Shown one piece after another: positions 21,877 to 32,337 of a DNA stretch of 64,000 nucleotides. The first letter of the stretch is position 1. Every line of letters begins with the position of its first letter. The translations under genes and the position numbers were made by a program. Source of the DNA: Adineta vaga (Eukaryota > Rotifera); the NCBI GenBank assembly GCA_021613535.1, contig CP075492.1, positions 14,074,001 through 14,138,000 on the forward strand, written 5' to 3'. The notes under the pieces were generated by a model. It ran no database searches. It was given only the letters and a program-made list of their open reading frames with translations, and had not been told where the DNA came from.

Positions 21877-23873
21877 ATGATGGATGCAAATGATTTTACT
21901 TATTTGGATGAAAATATAACGCCATATCTAAAATGTGGAATATGTAAAAATCCATTCATTGATCCTGTAACTTTATCTTCTTCATGTCAACAAACATTTT
22001 GTCGACAATGTATTGAAACAAATTATGAAACTCATGTTACTAATTGTCATCATTGTCATGGAAAATCTTTATCAAAAGAAGATTTCAAATCCGAAGGTAC
22101 TGTGATCAATCGAATCCTGAATGATTTTGATGTAAAATGTGCTCATTGTTCTCAAGAAAATATTAAACGAGAAAATTTCTCACAACATTTGAAAGAAATT
22201 TGTCCTAAAAGAATTATTTTTTGTTCTGCAAAAGATGTCAATTGTGAATGGAATGGACCATATGATCAATCAGATCAACATATAAATACTTGTCCATATG
22301 AACAACTTCGATCACAGTTAACTGAACTTCTTAATGATAAACAATCTCTTGTTCAGCTACGAAATGATTATGAAAATTTAAAAGAGAAATCCAAACAAAT
22401 TGAAGATGAAAATCAAATGTTAAAGGAAGACGTCAAACAAATGACAATTTTAACTCAACAATTGAATGATCAATCAGTCGAAAATAAGAAACTAGAACAA
22501 GAGATAATTCTTCTCAATCAACAGAAAGACACACTTGAAAAAGAATTTAAATCTATTCAAGAAAAAATGAACAACGCATCTAGTGAACTCGATCAATTAA
22601 ATGAACAAATAAATCGATTAAAACCCTTCGAAAATGAAAATGAACAAATAAAACGTGAAAATCAATCTTTACAAGACAAATATGAAGTTAATCATCTTGA
22701 ATCGATCAAATGTCAAGAATCTTTACAAGAAATAACAAAACAATTAACTGACCAAACAATTCTCAACAACAAATTCAAACTCTTGCGGAAGCAAATCAAG
22801 ATTTAAGAGAAAAATATGAAGCAAATCATCTTGAATTGATCAAATGTCAAGAATCTTTACAAGAAACAACAAAACAATCAATTGATCAAACAAATCTCCA
22901 GCAACAAATTCAAACTCTTGCGGAAGCAAATCAAGATTTAAGAGAAAAATTCGACGAACTTCAACCGATAAAACAAGATTATCAAACTTTATTGCAATGT
23001 TTTCCCACACTTCAAAAAGAAAATGATCATCTCAAACAACAACTCATTCATTTCGATCGTTGTCAAATTGATAATCAACAATTGAAACAAAACCAAATTA
23101 CCTACGAAAGACAACTTGAACAAAATATCATCAAAATTCAACGTTTAGAAATGAAAATAAACAAACCAATATTTCAATTAAATGATAAAAACATTTTCGA
23201 TTTTGAGAACAATTATCGTAATCCTAATCTTGAACAATTCATAGAAAATTGTCAACAAAGCTCCTTATTAAATTTAAATAATGAAAAATTGACTGAAAAT
23301 GATATGCATTTAATTATTTCTTATTATTTAATTACATCACAATATCAATCATTGATTCTATGGAATAATACTTTAACAGAGAAATCATTTATTAAATTCT
23401 TTTCTTCTTTAAGAATGAATAATATCTTAACTGATTTATCGATATCAAAAAATCAATTATCTGATCAAGCAATGAAACATTTATCCGAAGCACTTTCATA
23501 TCATAATTCAACATTGAAACGATTAATTTTGAATGCAAATCAAATAACCGATCAAGGTTTTATTTATTTATCGACTATGTTGAAATCAAATGAAACAATT
23601 CTGGCAATTGGTTTACATGAAAATGATATTACTGATCAATCAATGAAATATTTTTGTCAAGTCTTACGATCCTTTAATAAAACTCTCGAAGAAATAAGTT
23701 TATATTCGAATAAATCAATTACAGATGCAAGTATTGATGATATTAATGATATGTTAACTGCCAATCAATCATTGAAAGTATTATGGATTGATGATTGTCA
23801 ATTTTCTCAACAAGGAAAATTTAAACTTCAACAATCTACTGAAAATAAAACTGATTTTGATTTAAAAATCTAG
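21877..23873 (+). CDS. RING / TRAF-type zinc finger / coiled-coil / LRR protein, with frameshift
   Basis: Two overlapping-content frames, 21877-22806 and (after a one-base shift) up to 23873, together about 660 residues. Order: RING finger (CGICKNPF..C..TFCRQCI..C..CHGK, residues 20-67), TRAF-type zinc-finger region (CAHCSQENI..H..ICPKR, CEWNGPYDQSDQHINTCPYE), and a long Gln/Glu/Lys-rich coiled coil (150-440). The C-terminus has ribonuclease-inhibitor-type leucine-rich repeats (LTDLSISKNQLSDQAMKHL, LKRLILNANQITDQGF). A one-base deletion near 22764, inside the first copy of a 135-bp tandem repeat, ends frame one after 309 residues; the intact second copy shows the ancestral frame. It could be an assembly error, a null allele or an early pseudogene. 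The inferred role is a ubiquitin-ligase/adaptor with LRR recognition surface. Confidence 0.75.
22687..22955. repeat. Tandem duplication, 135-bp period, in coiled-coil region
   Basis: Copy 1 is 22687-22820 (134 nt) and copy 2 is 22821-22955 (135 nt). They are near-identical and each encodes 45 residues (NHLE.IKCQESLQE...). Copy 1 lacks one base at about 22764 (CTC-AACAACAAATTC against CTCCAGCAACAAATTC), which causes the frameshift. Confidence 0.9.
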
Positions 23874-24572
23874 ACAACATCAAGGACTGATACATTCCTA
23901 CCCATATTTCATGTAGTATGCAATAAAATAAAAAGTTTATAAACATACACATCATCTATCTTTCTATGTATAAAAGATGATTTATCTCATAATACGTCAA
24001 TCGTATTGGTTAATTCAGTTTTATCGTTAGTTCATATTTTCTGTCGGTTTGGGGTCTAATAAGATTTAAATAAAGAATATTAGTGAATGATGTTGGTAGC
24101 CAATAATGTAGAGATAAAACTGTGGACATCACTAACGGTAACCAATCCTTTTCCATCTCTCTCTGAACAAAGCATCAAATGAACAGAATGACTCTTTACT
24201 TTATTTCTTTCTTCTTTTCGTGACCTTTCTCTTCTCATTCTTGGATGAACGATTCATTTGATTCAGAAATAAAGTCAAAGTAGCAAGCACCGGTAAGTAA
24301 TAAACCTTTACACTACTATTGTTTTCATCGATGTTATATCGTTCATACTTCTCATGTGTACATTTATATATTTCTTTATTTTGTTTCATACATTCTTTTC
24401 TTATAGTATTATTTTGCCGTAAGATCATAGTCTCTCACATAAGAAGTCATGTATGATTATATAAAATAAAAGAACACTTCAATATCTTTTTGTTTCATCG
24501 GAAGTGCAATACGCATCAATTTTTTACTTTTTAGATATGTTATTGAAATCTTACTCAAATAACAATTAGAAT
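23874..24572. other. Intergenic region upstream of the GH128 gene
   Basis: About 700 bases. A 75-codon minus frame (24201-24428) is hydrophobic then basic but has no support. The expected signal-peptide exon of the GH128 gene should lie here if it exists; I could not identify it confidently. Confidence 0.35.
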
Positions 24573-25714
24573 CTTAATTATGACAACATTTTTGGCGTCT
24601 TTTGGGCTTTGAGATGTGATTTTCGAGGAAATGATCTTTTCAACGTTCCAAGTCCACCGGAATTATGCGGCGGAAAATGTGATGAAACAGAAGCATGCAC
24701 TCATTTTGCATGGACCAATTGGCAGGGTGGTACATGCTGGATGAAAGCAGATTCAATTTCTAAATCTGATGCTTTTATAAGTGAAGACCCGTCTGCGGTA
24801 TGTGGTGTAAAGGCAAAGGATAACACCACACCTGCTCAACACAGGTAAGAAAATGTTTCTAGTATTATTTATTTTGAGTTGTTCAACTTTCTTCACTGAT
24901 ACTCGAGAACATGTCGGAGTGACTGATTTTGGTCGCATTTCATTTATATCAATATCACATCTAAAATCTATTTTATCGTAGTTCAAGTAAACGAGGTATT
25001 GCATGGCCAATGGAAAATAAAGAAGATAATCCAAATGTTTTTGCTGGTGGAAAAATCTCATGGATTTATAATTGGTCACCATACATGACGAATATTGCTG
25101 GTGCTGAATTTGTTCCCATGCTATGGAGTATTAATAAAGGTCATGATGGAAATCAATTTCTTGATCTAGCAAAAGATGCCAAAGTCGTACTTGGTTTCAA
25201 TGAACCGGAACGTGGAGAGCAAGCGCAGATGAATCCGACGGAAGCAGCACATGCTTGGAAAAAATACATTGAACCACTTAGACAACAAGGTGCTCGACTT
25301 GGTTCACCAGCCATTGCTTCGACTAATGAAGGTTTAAATTGGTTAGAACAATTTCTTCAAGAATTAAATAAAGTTGGCGGACAAATTGATTTTCTTGCTT
25401 TGCATTGGTATGGACGAGGTACTGATAATTTTATCAATTGGATTACACATGTTCGTAGTCAACTGGGTAATAAATATCCTGTCTGGATAACAGAATTTGC
25501 TTGTACATCGTGGAATCCACAACAACCAGTACCCCAAGACGAAGTGTTTGATTTTATGAGACTGGCAAAACTTGATTCACTAGACTGGGTTGAACGCTAT
25601 GCTTGGTTTGGTGCACAACGTCAACTCGATGCTGCACTCGGTTCAGTCAATTGTTTACTTAAAGCAGATGGAAACTTATCTGATTTAGGTCAAAAGTATG
25701 TTCACGATTTCTAA
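24573..25714 (+). CDS. GH128 (Asl1-like) beta-glucanase with N-terminal PAN/apple module; 5' end unresolved
   Basis: Exon ending 24844 and exon 24982-25714, joined by a 137-nt GT-AG intron. The first exon encodes a PAN-type module (WALRCDFRGNDLFNV, CGGKCDETEACTHFAW, GGTCWMK). The second is a GH128 TIM barrel: RGIAWPMENK start, WIYNWSP, LGFNEPERG with the likely acid/base Glu, FLALHWYG, and WITEFACTSW with the likely nucleophile Glu, ending YAWFGAQRQ. GH128 enzymes cut beta-1,3-glucans; the family is best known in fungi and bacteria. No ATG or signal peptide is found in frame: the frame opens at about 24570 after a stop, possibly at an acceptor (AATTAG). So either an upstream exon is missed or the gene is 5'-truncated. 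Horizontal origin is plausible. Confidence 0.8.
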
Positions 25715-25864
25715 AATAAAGACAGACATGAATATGAAATGGAACTTTTTTTCACGCATAAATTCTCCTATTTATTAGTAAAAAAAAAGGCAGAAACTGT
25801 ATCGTTTCATGTTCATAAACAATGAATATATAGGAACTGAAAGAACACACACAATAAAATATAA

Positions 25865-26545
25865 TTAAACGACAGGTGTTGTATACTCATCATATTGAAT
25901 TTGATAACCAAGAATAAGTGCAACTGTTTGAAAGATCTGACTAAATATTGTATTAAATATTCTTGGAAGATCACATCGATATATATCATGACCAATTTGA
26001 ACCTGAAGTGTGGCTAGAAGACTTGGACTATCACGTCGAACACCATTTATATTTTCAAAATAAGAATCAGCACTTCTACCGGGTATCATTCCATGATCAT
26101 TATAAAGTGTTATATATACTATCAAATCATCGTCACCTGCACTCCAAAATGTATGACATATACCTTTTGGTATGAATAAATGTTCATTGATTTCTATTGT
26201 ACCATTTGTACCATTTAACATGTAACCTAGTCGACCTTTTCTAACATCGAATCTTTCATTTTGTTTGAGATGATAATGTATCGGTGGAGTACAAGGTCGT
26301 TTCAATGGATGTGCATTTGTTAAAGAATTACCACATGGACCATCGTGTTTGATGGTTTGTTTGATTGTTGAATGTGTATGACTAGTTTCATTTGATCTTA
26401 AAATAAATTCGATAACATCTCCTTCATGATGAGAATTTACTGGAATAATTCGTTGGCCAGCAGTGTAAGTACGTTGTACTTTATCTTGACGAATGTACAC
26501 TAAAACTATTGATAATACAACAAAAATAAGAGCAGCACGTTTCAT
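25865..26545 (-). CDS. Membrane-anchored cupin-domain protein
   Basis: Intronless, 226 residues. An N-terminal hydrophobic segment (AALIFVVLSIVLVYI) serves as signal anchor or signal peptide. A single cupin barrel follows: GDVIEFILRSNETSHTHSTI, then PPIHYHLKQNERFDVRKGRL (motif 1, H.H....E) and EINEHLFIPKGICHTFWSAG (motif 2, P....H). The metal-binding His-His-Glu-His set is present, so metal binding is likely. Enzymatic role unknown. Its 3' end faces that of GH128, with only 150 bp between the two stop codons. Confidence 0.75.
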   Translation of the reverse strand: MKRAALIFVVLSIVLVYIRQDKVQRTYTAGQRIIPVNSHHEGDVIEFILRSNETSHTHSTIKQTIKHDGPCGNSLTNAHPLKRPCTPPIHYHLKQNERFDVRKGRLGYMLNGTNGTIEINEHLFIPKGICHTFWSAGDDDLIVYITLYNDHGMIPGRSADSYFENINGVRRDSPSLLATLQVQIGHDIYRCDLPRIFNTIFSQIFQTVALILGYQIQYDEYTTPVV

Positions 26546-26828
26546 TTCTTTTCTCTTTCTCTATGCTTATTGCATACGAATATATTTTATACTACGAACA
26601 AACGCACATGGTTGTGTTTTCTTTCTTATCTAAATATATTCATCATATAAACTTCAATGTTTCGTTTCTCTCATATATTAAAAGGGTATAAAGAAAATAC
26701 ATTCGAAAAAGTATTAGAGAAGTTGATTGAAATAGTAACATTTCTTTAACTAACAATCTAATAGAAAATAATACACTTAGTTTATATAGATTGTTCTGAA
26801 AAACTTGTTATGATCATCACTTTTTATA

Positions 26829-27437
26829 TCAACGTTTGTCGTTGGTTAATTTCTCTGTATGATGAATAATTGTTAAAGGCAAGAGAAAAAAAGCATCGGG
26901 TAATTTGTTAGTGAAGATTTTCACATCATATTTATATTTGGTTCCACTACGCCAAAAAGAACGATAACGAAATTGCCCAACTAATTGCTCTGGCGATTCT
27001 TTATAGATTTTGATTGTTTTTATAAATGATCGACTTTTTATAACGAAACGTTCATCGTTCCATCGTAGGTTATAAGTATATGATAAGAAGCTCTTAGAAA
27101 GCGTCATAGTTCCATCAACCCATCTATCTGATTTTGGATCATAAATAGACAGAGAAACATTAAAGATACCATCAATCCATTGACCTTCGACGTTAGCCAT
27201 CATTGTCTTAGCTCGATAATCAAAAAGTGTAATCGTATCAATATCCGATGACGTTGTTCGAATTAAATACAAACGATTTTTTTCTCGTGTATCATAAGCT
27301 GTAAAATCAGTTAAAGGTTTTGGTTTCGGTGGTTTATCTTGGATGACTACAAATGATCGATACACTGTTTCAGATTTAATACATTTAATCGTTAAAATAA
27401 ATAGTAATAATACCAAAGAAAATAACTTCGATTCCAT
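26829..27437 (-). CDS. Secreted LURP-one/tubby-fold-like protein
   Basis: Intronless, 202 residues, with a clear signal peptide (residues 1-22, FSLVLLLFILTIKC). The mature part is beta-rich: LYLIRTTSSDIDTITLFDY, WVDGTMTLSKSFLSYTYNL, FVIKSRSFIKTIKIYKES, then YDVKIFTNKLPDAFFLLPL and IIHH. The strand order and the final DAFFLLPLTII segment resemble LURP-one-related/scramblase-like barrels, but this is pattern memory and not strong. No catalytic residues recognised. It is in the same orientation as the cupin gene. Confidence 0.5.
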   Translation of the reverse strand: MESKLFSLVLLLFILTIKCIKSETVYRSFVVIQDKPPKPKPLTDFTAYDTREKNRLYLIRTTSSDIDTITLFDYRAKTMMANVEGQWIDGIFNVSLSIYDPKSDRWVDGTMTLSKSFLSYTYNLRWNDERFVIKSRSFIKTIKIYKESPEQLVGQFRYRSFWRSGTKYKYDVKIFTNKLPDAFFLLPLTIIHHTEKLTNDKR

Positions 27438-27765
27438 GACAAGAACAACAAAATGCTTATGTACTCGTTATTTTTTTTCCTTGGTTTATATGTTTTATAT
27501 TTGTCAGCACTAAGAAAGATATACTATATCATCAACTGTAAGAGATAACTGTCCTGATGGAAATAAGTAACGTATATTTAATGATAAATAGAATGTCGAC
27601 TTGATCCTTTGTTCATTGTATGCCATGGAAGAAAAAGAAAAAAAGATATTCATAAATGGGGCAAGATTGTGATAATTTGATGAAAGGAGAAAAAGAAAAG
27701 ATAAAAGGAAGAAATAGCACATCGATTAAGTTACATTATAAATTATCTGTCTGTTGGTTTAGTTT

Positions 27766-29282
27766 TTAGAAAATTATTTTAAGTTTTCGATTCAATCTTC
27801 TTATTTCCAATAGATGACTTTCTCCATCATCACCGATTTGATTAAAACGAAGATCCAAAAAGATTAATGTCTATATATTACAGAAATATGTCAATTAAAA
27901 TCTCGAATAAGAATATACGTCTTACTTTATTTTGACGAAGAACATTTGCAAGAGATATTGCTCCTTGATCACCAATTTGATTGCTTTTTAAATATAGGGT
28001 TGTCAGAGTCTATACGAAGAGAATTTCAAAGAGGAAATGAAAAACATCAAAAGAAATAGTTATACTTTATTTTGAACGAGAACATGAGCAAGGTATTCTG
28101 CTCCTTGATCGCTAATTTGATTCTTTTTCAAACTAAGTGTCGTAAGAGTCTGATGTAGATAAAGAGAGATGTTGAGAAAATCAAATGAATAAAAATTACT
28201 TTATTTTGTTGTAATGCTTCAGCGAAATGTCGAACTCCTTCATCAGTAATAGGATTTTGAGCAACATAAAGTGTAGTAAGTGTCTGAGAGAAACGAAGAG
28301 ATTAAACATATAGGTAAGATGAATATGTGTATTACATGATTATTTTGTAAAGCATTAGCAAGATATTGTGCTCCTTGATGACCAATTTGATTTTCTGCGA
28401 GATAAAGTGTAGTGAGTGTCTGTGAAAAGTAATAAAGAAATTGATGAAAAAGAACCTGAATTTGATTAGATATTGTTACGTGATTTTGTTGAAGAGCAGC
28501 AGCAAGATGTTTCACTCCTTGATCAGTGATTTGATTACGTATTAGATTCAATCTGGCCAAAGTCTATGTTAAACAATCATTGAATGATAATAACGAATTG
28601 AAAAAGAATGATTACTTTATTATATCGTAGTGTATCAGCAAAATGTCGAGCTCCTTCATCACCAATTTGATTCAAATGAAGATTTAGTCGTGTTAATGTC
28701 TATATATCGAGAAAAAAATACAAATAAAAATATACAATAATAATACTTGATTTCGTTTTAGTGAATTAGCAAGATATTCAGCTCCTTTCGGACCAATTTT
28801 ATTCAAATGAAGACTCAATTTGAGTAATGTTTGGTTTTGTTCTAAACCATCAGCAATATAACATATTGTTTGATCATCGATTTCATTAATTCCAATATCA
28901 AGTGTAATGATTGTCTGTAAAGGAATAAATCATTAGGAGAATGAAAGATACAAAACTGAAATATTTATACTTTGTTTTGTTTGAGAACATTGCCAAGATT
29001 TATTATCTGTTGTAGACTCAAATTACTGTTACACAATTGAAATGTAGTCAATGCCTATAACATTAAAATATTCAATTTATACTTGCAATTCGTATAGCTA
29101 TATTAAAGTAATGGAAAAAAATCGTATACCTTGTAACGACGATAGTTGTCCATCATTTTATTCATACTTGTACAAACATTTCTCATTGTACAAAGTATCG
29201 TAAAATCATCCAGATAATTTAAAATTCGATAGAAAACATCTATCGGTAATGTATGAAGATTTTGTTTGATTTGATCAGTCAT
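27766..29282 (-). CDS. F-box / leucine-rich-repeat protein with one-exon-per-repeat structure
   Basis: Ten exons: 29282-29130, 29054-28971, 28914-28747, 28699-28616, 28563-28480, 28419-28336, 28283-28200, 28149-28066, 28009-27926, 27870-27766, giving about 337 residues. Exon 1 encodes an F-box-like N-terminus (LPIDVFYRILNYLDDFTILC). Exons 2 and 4-9 are each exactly 84 nt and encode one 28-residue ribonuclease-inhibitor-type LRR (TLTTLYLAENQIGHQGAQYL type). Exon 3 is 168 nt, two repeats fused, and exon 10 is the final repeat plus stop. Every intron is in phase 0. F-box proteins recruit substrates to SCF ubiquitin ligases; here the LRR curve would bind the substrate. The exon pattern makes the model very robust. 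Confidence 0.9.
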
Positions 29283-29673
29283 GTCGATAGAAAGTATTGT
29301 AAAAATTATTCTTTCTAATTGAGGTATTTATATTCATTCTATGACATGAAATTTGTTTTTATGTGATTGTGTAATTACTTGTTAACATGTAAAATTGTGA
29401 ATGGTCGAATGACAATCATGATGAAATACAAACGCTTTATATAGTACAAGACTGATTTATTATTACCTCATTGGATACCATCATTTCTTCTTCAATAATA
29501 AATAATGACAGAATTATTTTCGAGAATATTCCTTCTTCGCGAACAAATCTTGACATTAGCAAAAACATTACAAGTTGTTGAGCAATGACACTATATGTTG
29601 ATAAAGAAGTATAACTATAGTTGTATCAACTAACTATTTAGGCTTCTTTTTTTTCTCGTCGATACAATTTCTA
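29283..29673. other. Divergent promoter region between two F-box genes
   Basis: 390 bp separate the start codons of the minus-strand F-box/LRR gene and the plus-strand F-box gene. No further open frame; it probably serves both as promoter. No specific site identified. Confidence 0.45.
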
Positions 29674-31110
29674 ATGGCACAATCTATTAAAAGTACGAAA
29701 CGAAAATTTGATGATATAGAATGTAAATCAGATCCCTTTATCATTCCTTCCATTTGTTATCAACAGATTTTTCAACAATTACCTATAGAATCATTAATAT
29801 CTGCTGCATTAACATGTAAAACATGGTATAATATTCTATCATCCAATTCATTTTGTTTTAACAAAAATACGAAATTAAACTTATCCAATGAACGACAACT
29901 CTTCATTATTTCCAATTCGACTATTCTACGTCATATCAATAAAATTGAAATGGGTACCTATAAACATGGAATAACAATCACACTATTGAGCAATTTTCGA
30001 TTGAATTTTACTTCATTACATACATTAAAATTATGTTCTATTTCTTTAACACTTTCATTTATAACAAATTTATTTCATTCGCTTTCACAAACATTAAAAA
30101 AGTTCATTGTCGCAATATGTTCGAAAATAACTCCACAAATGAATATTGATGCAACAACAACATGTCTTTGTCTTCTATCATCACTGAATCTTCTATCAAA
30201 TTTAACATATTTCTCTCTTCTTGTGAAATCAAATACAAAGATTGAATTGAATATTGAGAAATATTTCAAATGTTTAACAAAATTACAAACACTTATTCTA
30301 CATCAAGATAATTATACATGGAAACGAAGTCGAAATCAACAATTAACATCATTTCAATATCTAACGAATTTGAAACATATCGAATGGTTTGAATTTTCAT
30401 TATCAGATCTTCAAATTTTATCATCACTTTCTTGTAAACCTCCTTTACAATATGTTCATCTTCAAGAAACATTGATAACCAATCAAATTTTACTTTATTT
30501 AAGTCAAATTCCTACAATTACTTCATTGAAATCGCATCGATTTTCTCCTTTAAGAGCACAATTAAATATTAATGGTTTTCATCATCTTCTTTCATTAAAA
30601 GAAACATTGAAAGAATTAGAAATTAGTGTGAAACATCTTCAATATGATGAATTAAATCCAAATGAATCGGATAGCACCGACGATGAATATGAAGTTCATA
30701 TAACTTCAGAACATATCGACATTTTAAAACAATTCCGCAATTTAACAAGTTTATCTTTTAACACCATAAATATTAGCAAAGAGAATATGAATAATTTATT
30801 GATTAGTATGGCTCATTATAAGCAATTAAAAATCTTAGATTTAGATTCCGTTTGTTTTCCATCATTGACGATTTTATCAGAAATGACAAGTCTAGAAGAA
30901 TTATCACTATCATATCTACGGAATGATAATCGAGAAGAATACACTGATGAACATTTGTTGATGTTAGCATCATTGAAAAATTTACGAATATTGGAACTAT
31001 GTTATAGTTTCAATTTATCAAAAGAGTTAAGAAAACAATTGAAAAAAACAACAGATTGGTGTCCAGTTTTCGTAAAATTAGAAGAATTTATTTATAATGG
31101 CGAAGAATGA
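29674..31110 (+). CDS. F-box protein with irregular leucine-rich repeats
   Basis: Intronless, 478 residues. The F-box lies at about residues 24-65 (IPSICYQQIFQQLPIESLIS, ALTCKTWYNILSS). The rest is leucine-rich with irregular repeats (FTSLHTLKLCSISLTLSF, LTSLSFNTINISKENM, LEELSLSYLRNDN), and an acidic insertion (NESDSTDDEYE) sits near residue 330. The expected role is a substrate receptor of an SCF-type ubiquitin ligase; substrate unknown. Unlike its divergent neighbour it has no introns, so the two are not a simple recent duplication. Confidence 0.8.
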   Translation: MAQSIKSTKRKFDDIECKSDPFIIPSICYQQIFQQLPIESLISAALTCKTWYNILSSNSFCFNKNTKLNLSNERQLFIISNSTILRHINKIEMGTYKHGITITLLSNFRLNFTSLHTLKLCSISLTLSFITNLFHSLSQTLKKFIVAICSKITPQMNIDATTTCLCLLSSLNLLSNLTYFSLLVKSNTKIELNIEKYFKCLTKLQTLILHQDNYTWKRSRNQQLTSFQYLTNLKHIEWFEFSLSDLQILSSLSCKPPLQYVHLQETLITNQILLYLSQIPTITSLKSHRFSPLRAQLNINGFHHLLSLKETLKELEISVKHLQYDELNPNESDSTDDEYEVHITSEHIDILKQFRNLTSLSFNTINISKENMNNLLISMAHYKQLKILDLDSVCFPSLTILSEMTSLEELSLSYLRNDNREEYTDEHLLMLASLKNLRILELCYSFNLSKELRKQLKKTTDWCPVFVKLEEFIYNGEE

Positions 31111-31896
31111 AAAACTCGCACTAAACATCTTCTGCTCTCTAATTGTAATAGTTTCTTTCACTATATAGTGTATTTTTCTAATTGATATGATTGCTATTAT
31201 TCAAAATACATTAGTATGAAGTCGTCTGCGATCTTTTGTCGAAGCACTTATGCTGACAGAACAGATAATCTCTCTTCAACATGTTTATCATAAAAAAGAG
31301 AATAATTATCGAAATCTTCAATGACAGTCGAAGATAAACTATGAGCAAATATTCGTCGTATCGCATCTATTGGAACTATAATGAAACAATAAAATTCTTT
31401 AATAAATCATGATATGTTACGGCATTCTAAATATTCGTTGAAAGACTTCTATCGATGATTATTGTGTGTTATGAATATGCTTTTCTATAATGTAATTAGA
31501 TCGTATTAAAACTCGAAAATGTTTGATTGATTGAACAAACTTTGAAAAATCATATATAAAGGTGAAAAAATGAGTTACATATGCTATTTTATTCTGATTA
31601 TTTGATAAAATGTATCTATTTTTTTTTCAATTCATTCAATCTGTTCAACAAGAATAAATGTCACCTTTTTGTCCTTTTTTTTTGCACTTGATCGATCACA
31701 TTCGGAAAAATCTCATTACCATAATACTCTTATGATTTTGTTTTGTTTTAAGAAGAGAAGTATAGATATTACATCATTACTACGTACGTTTTCGTATATT
31801 AATATTTTTTGTGCATATAGAAGACTTATTTATTCATGGTTAAAAAATGAAGGACAACAAAAAACCATGTCTTTTATTCAAAATACAATCAAATTC
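31111..31896. other. Intergenic region
   Basis: About 790 bases, AT-rich, between convergent genes. An 86-codon frame (31669-31929) overlaps the opposite gene and has no support. Nothing else recognised. Confidence 0.4.
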
Positions 31897-32304
31897 CTAT
31901 GCACATATGACTTGAATGATTGCTTCTAATGGATTATTGTTCGTTCCAGGATACGGAGTGACATTCACAAGAGTCACATTGTACGATTTGCTGCCTACAG
32001 CTATCACAGCATTACTTTTTGGTTGTGCACCAATAATCAATTCTATTGCACTCGAATCTTCTTTGTTGGAAAGAAGTAAATCAACCTTTGCTTGTCCTGC
32101 CCAAACACAAAGTACCTTTATTGGACATCGACCATCTTGAATAGAATTCACCTGTAGTTCTGCGTCACAACATATGTCTGTTTTTTCATTTGCAGAAAGA
32201 GTTACTGTATATGTGACTAACTTCGTTTTTCCACCAATCACACTTGTATCGAAAATAATGAATACAAGGAAAAGTTGAGTTATTAATAAACGTAAATAAA
32301 ACAT
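31897..32304 (-). CDS. Small secreted protein with RCPxxxxCVWAG motif
   Basis: Intronless, 135 residues. Signal peptide about residues 1-24 (LRLLITQLFLVFIIFDTSV). The mature part is a predicted beta-sandwich with DGRCPIKVLCVWAGQAKVDL followed by two strands (SNAVIAVGSKSYNVTLVNVT) and a final EAIIQVICA. The RCP....CVWAG.A motif is one I know from small secreted or lipoprotein domains of bacteria (commonly Bacteroidetes and relatives); function there is unknown. Its presence in an intronless animal gene suggests horizontal transfer (inference). Four to six cysteines probably form disulfides. Confidence 0.65.
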   Translation of the reverse strand: MFYLRLLITQLFLVFIIFDTSVIGGKTKLVTYTVTLSANEKTDICCDAELQVNSIQDGRCPIKVLCVWAGQAKVDLLLSNKEDSSAIELIIGAQPKSNAVIAVGSKSYNVTLVNVTPYPGTNNNPLEAIIQVICA

Positions 32305-32337
32305 GATGAGAATGATTTTATATATAGTTTCACAAGT

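Noticed and set aside
24201-24428. 75-codon minus-strand frame
   Set aside because: No family pattern and no splice support; a low-complexity basic end in AT-rich DNA.
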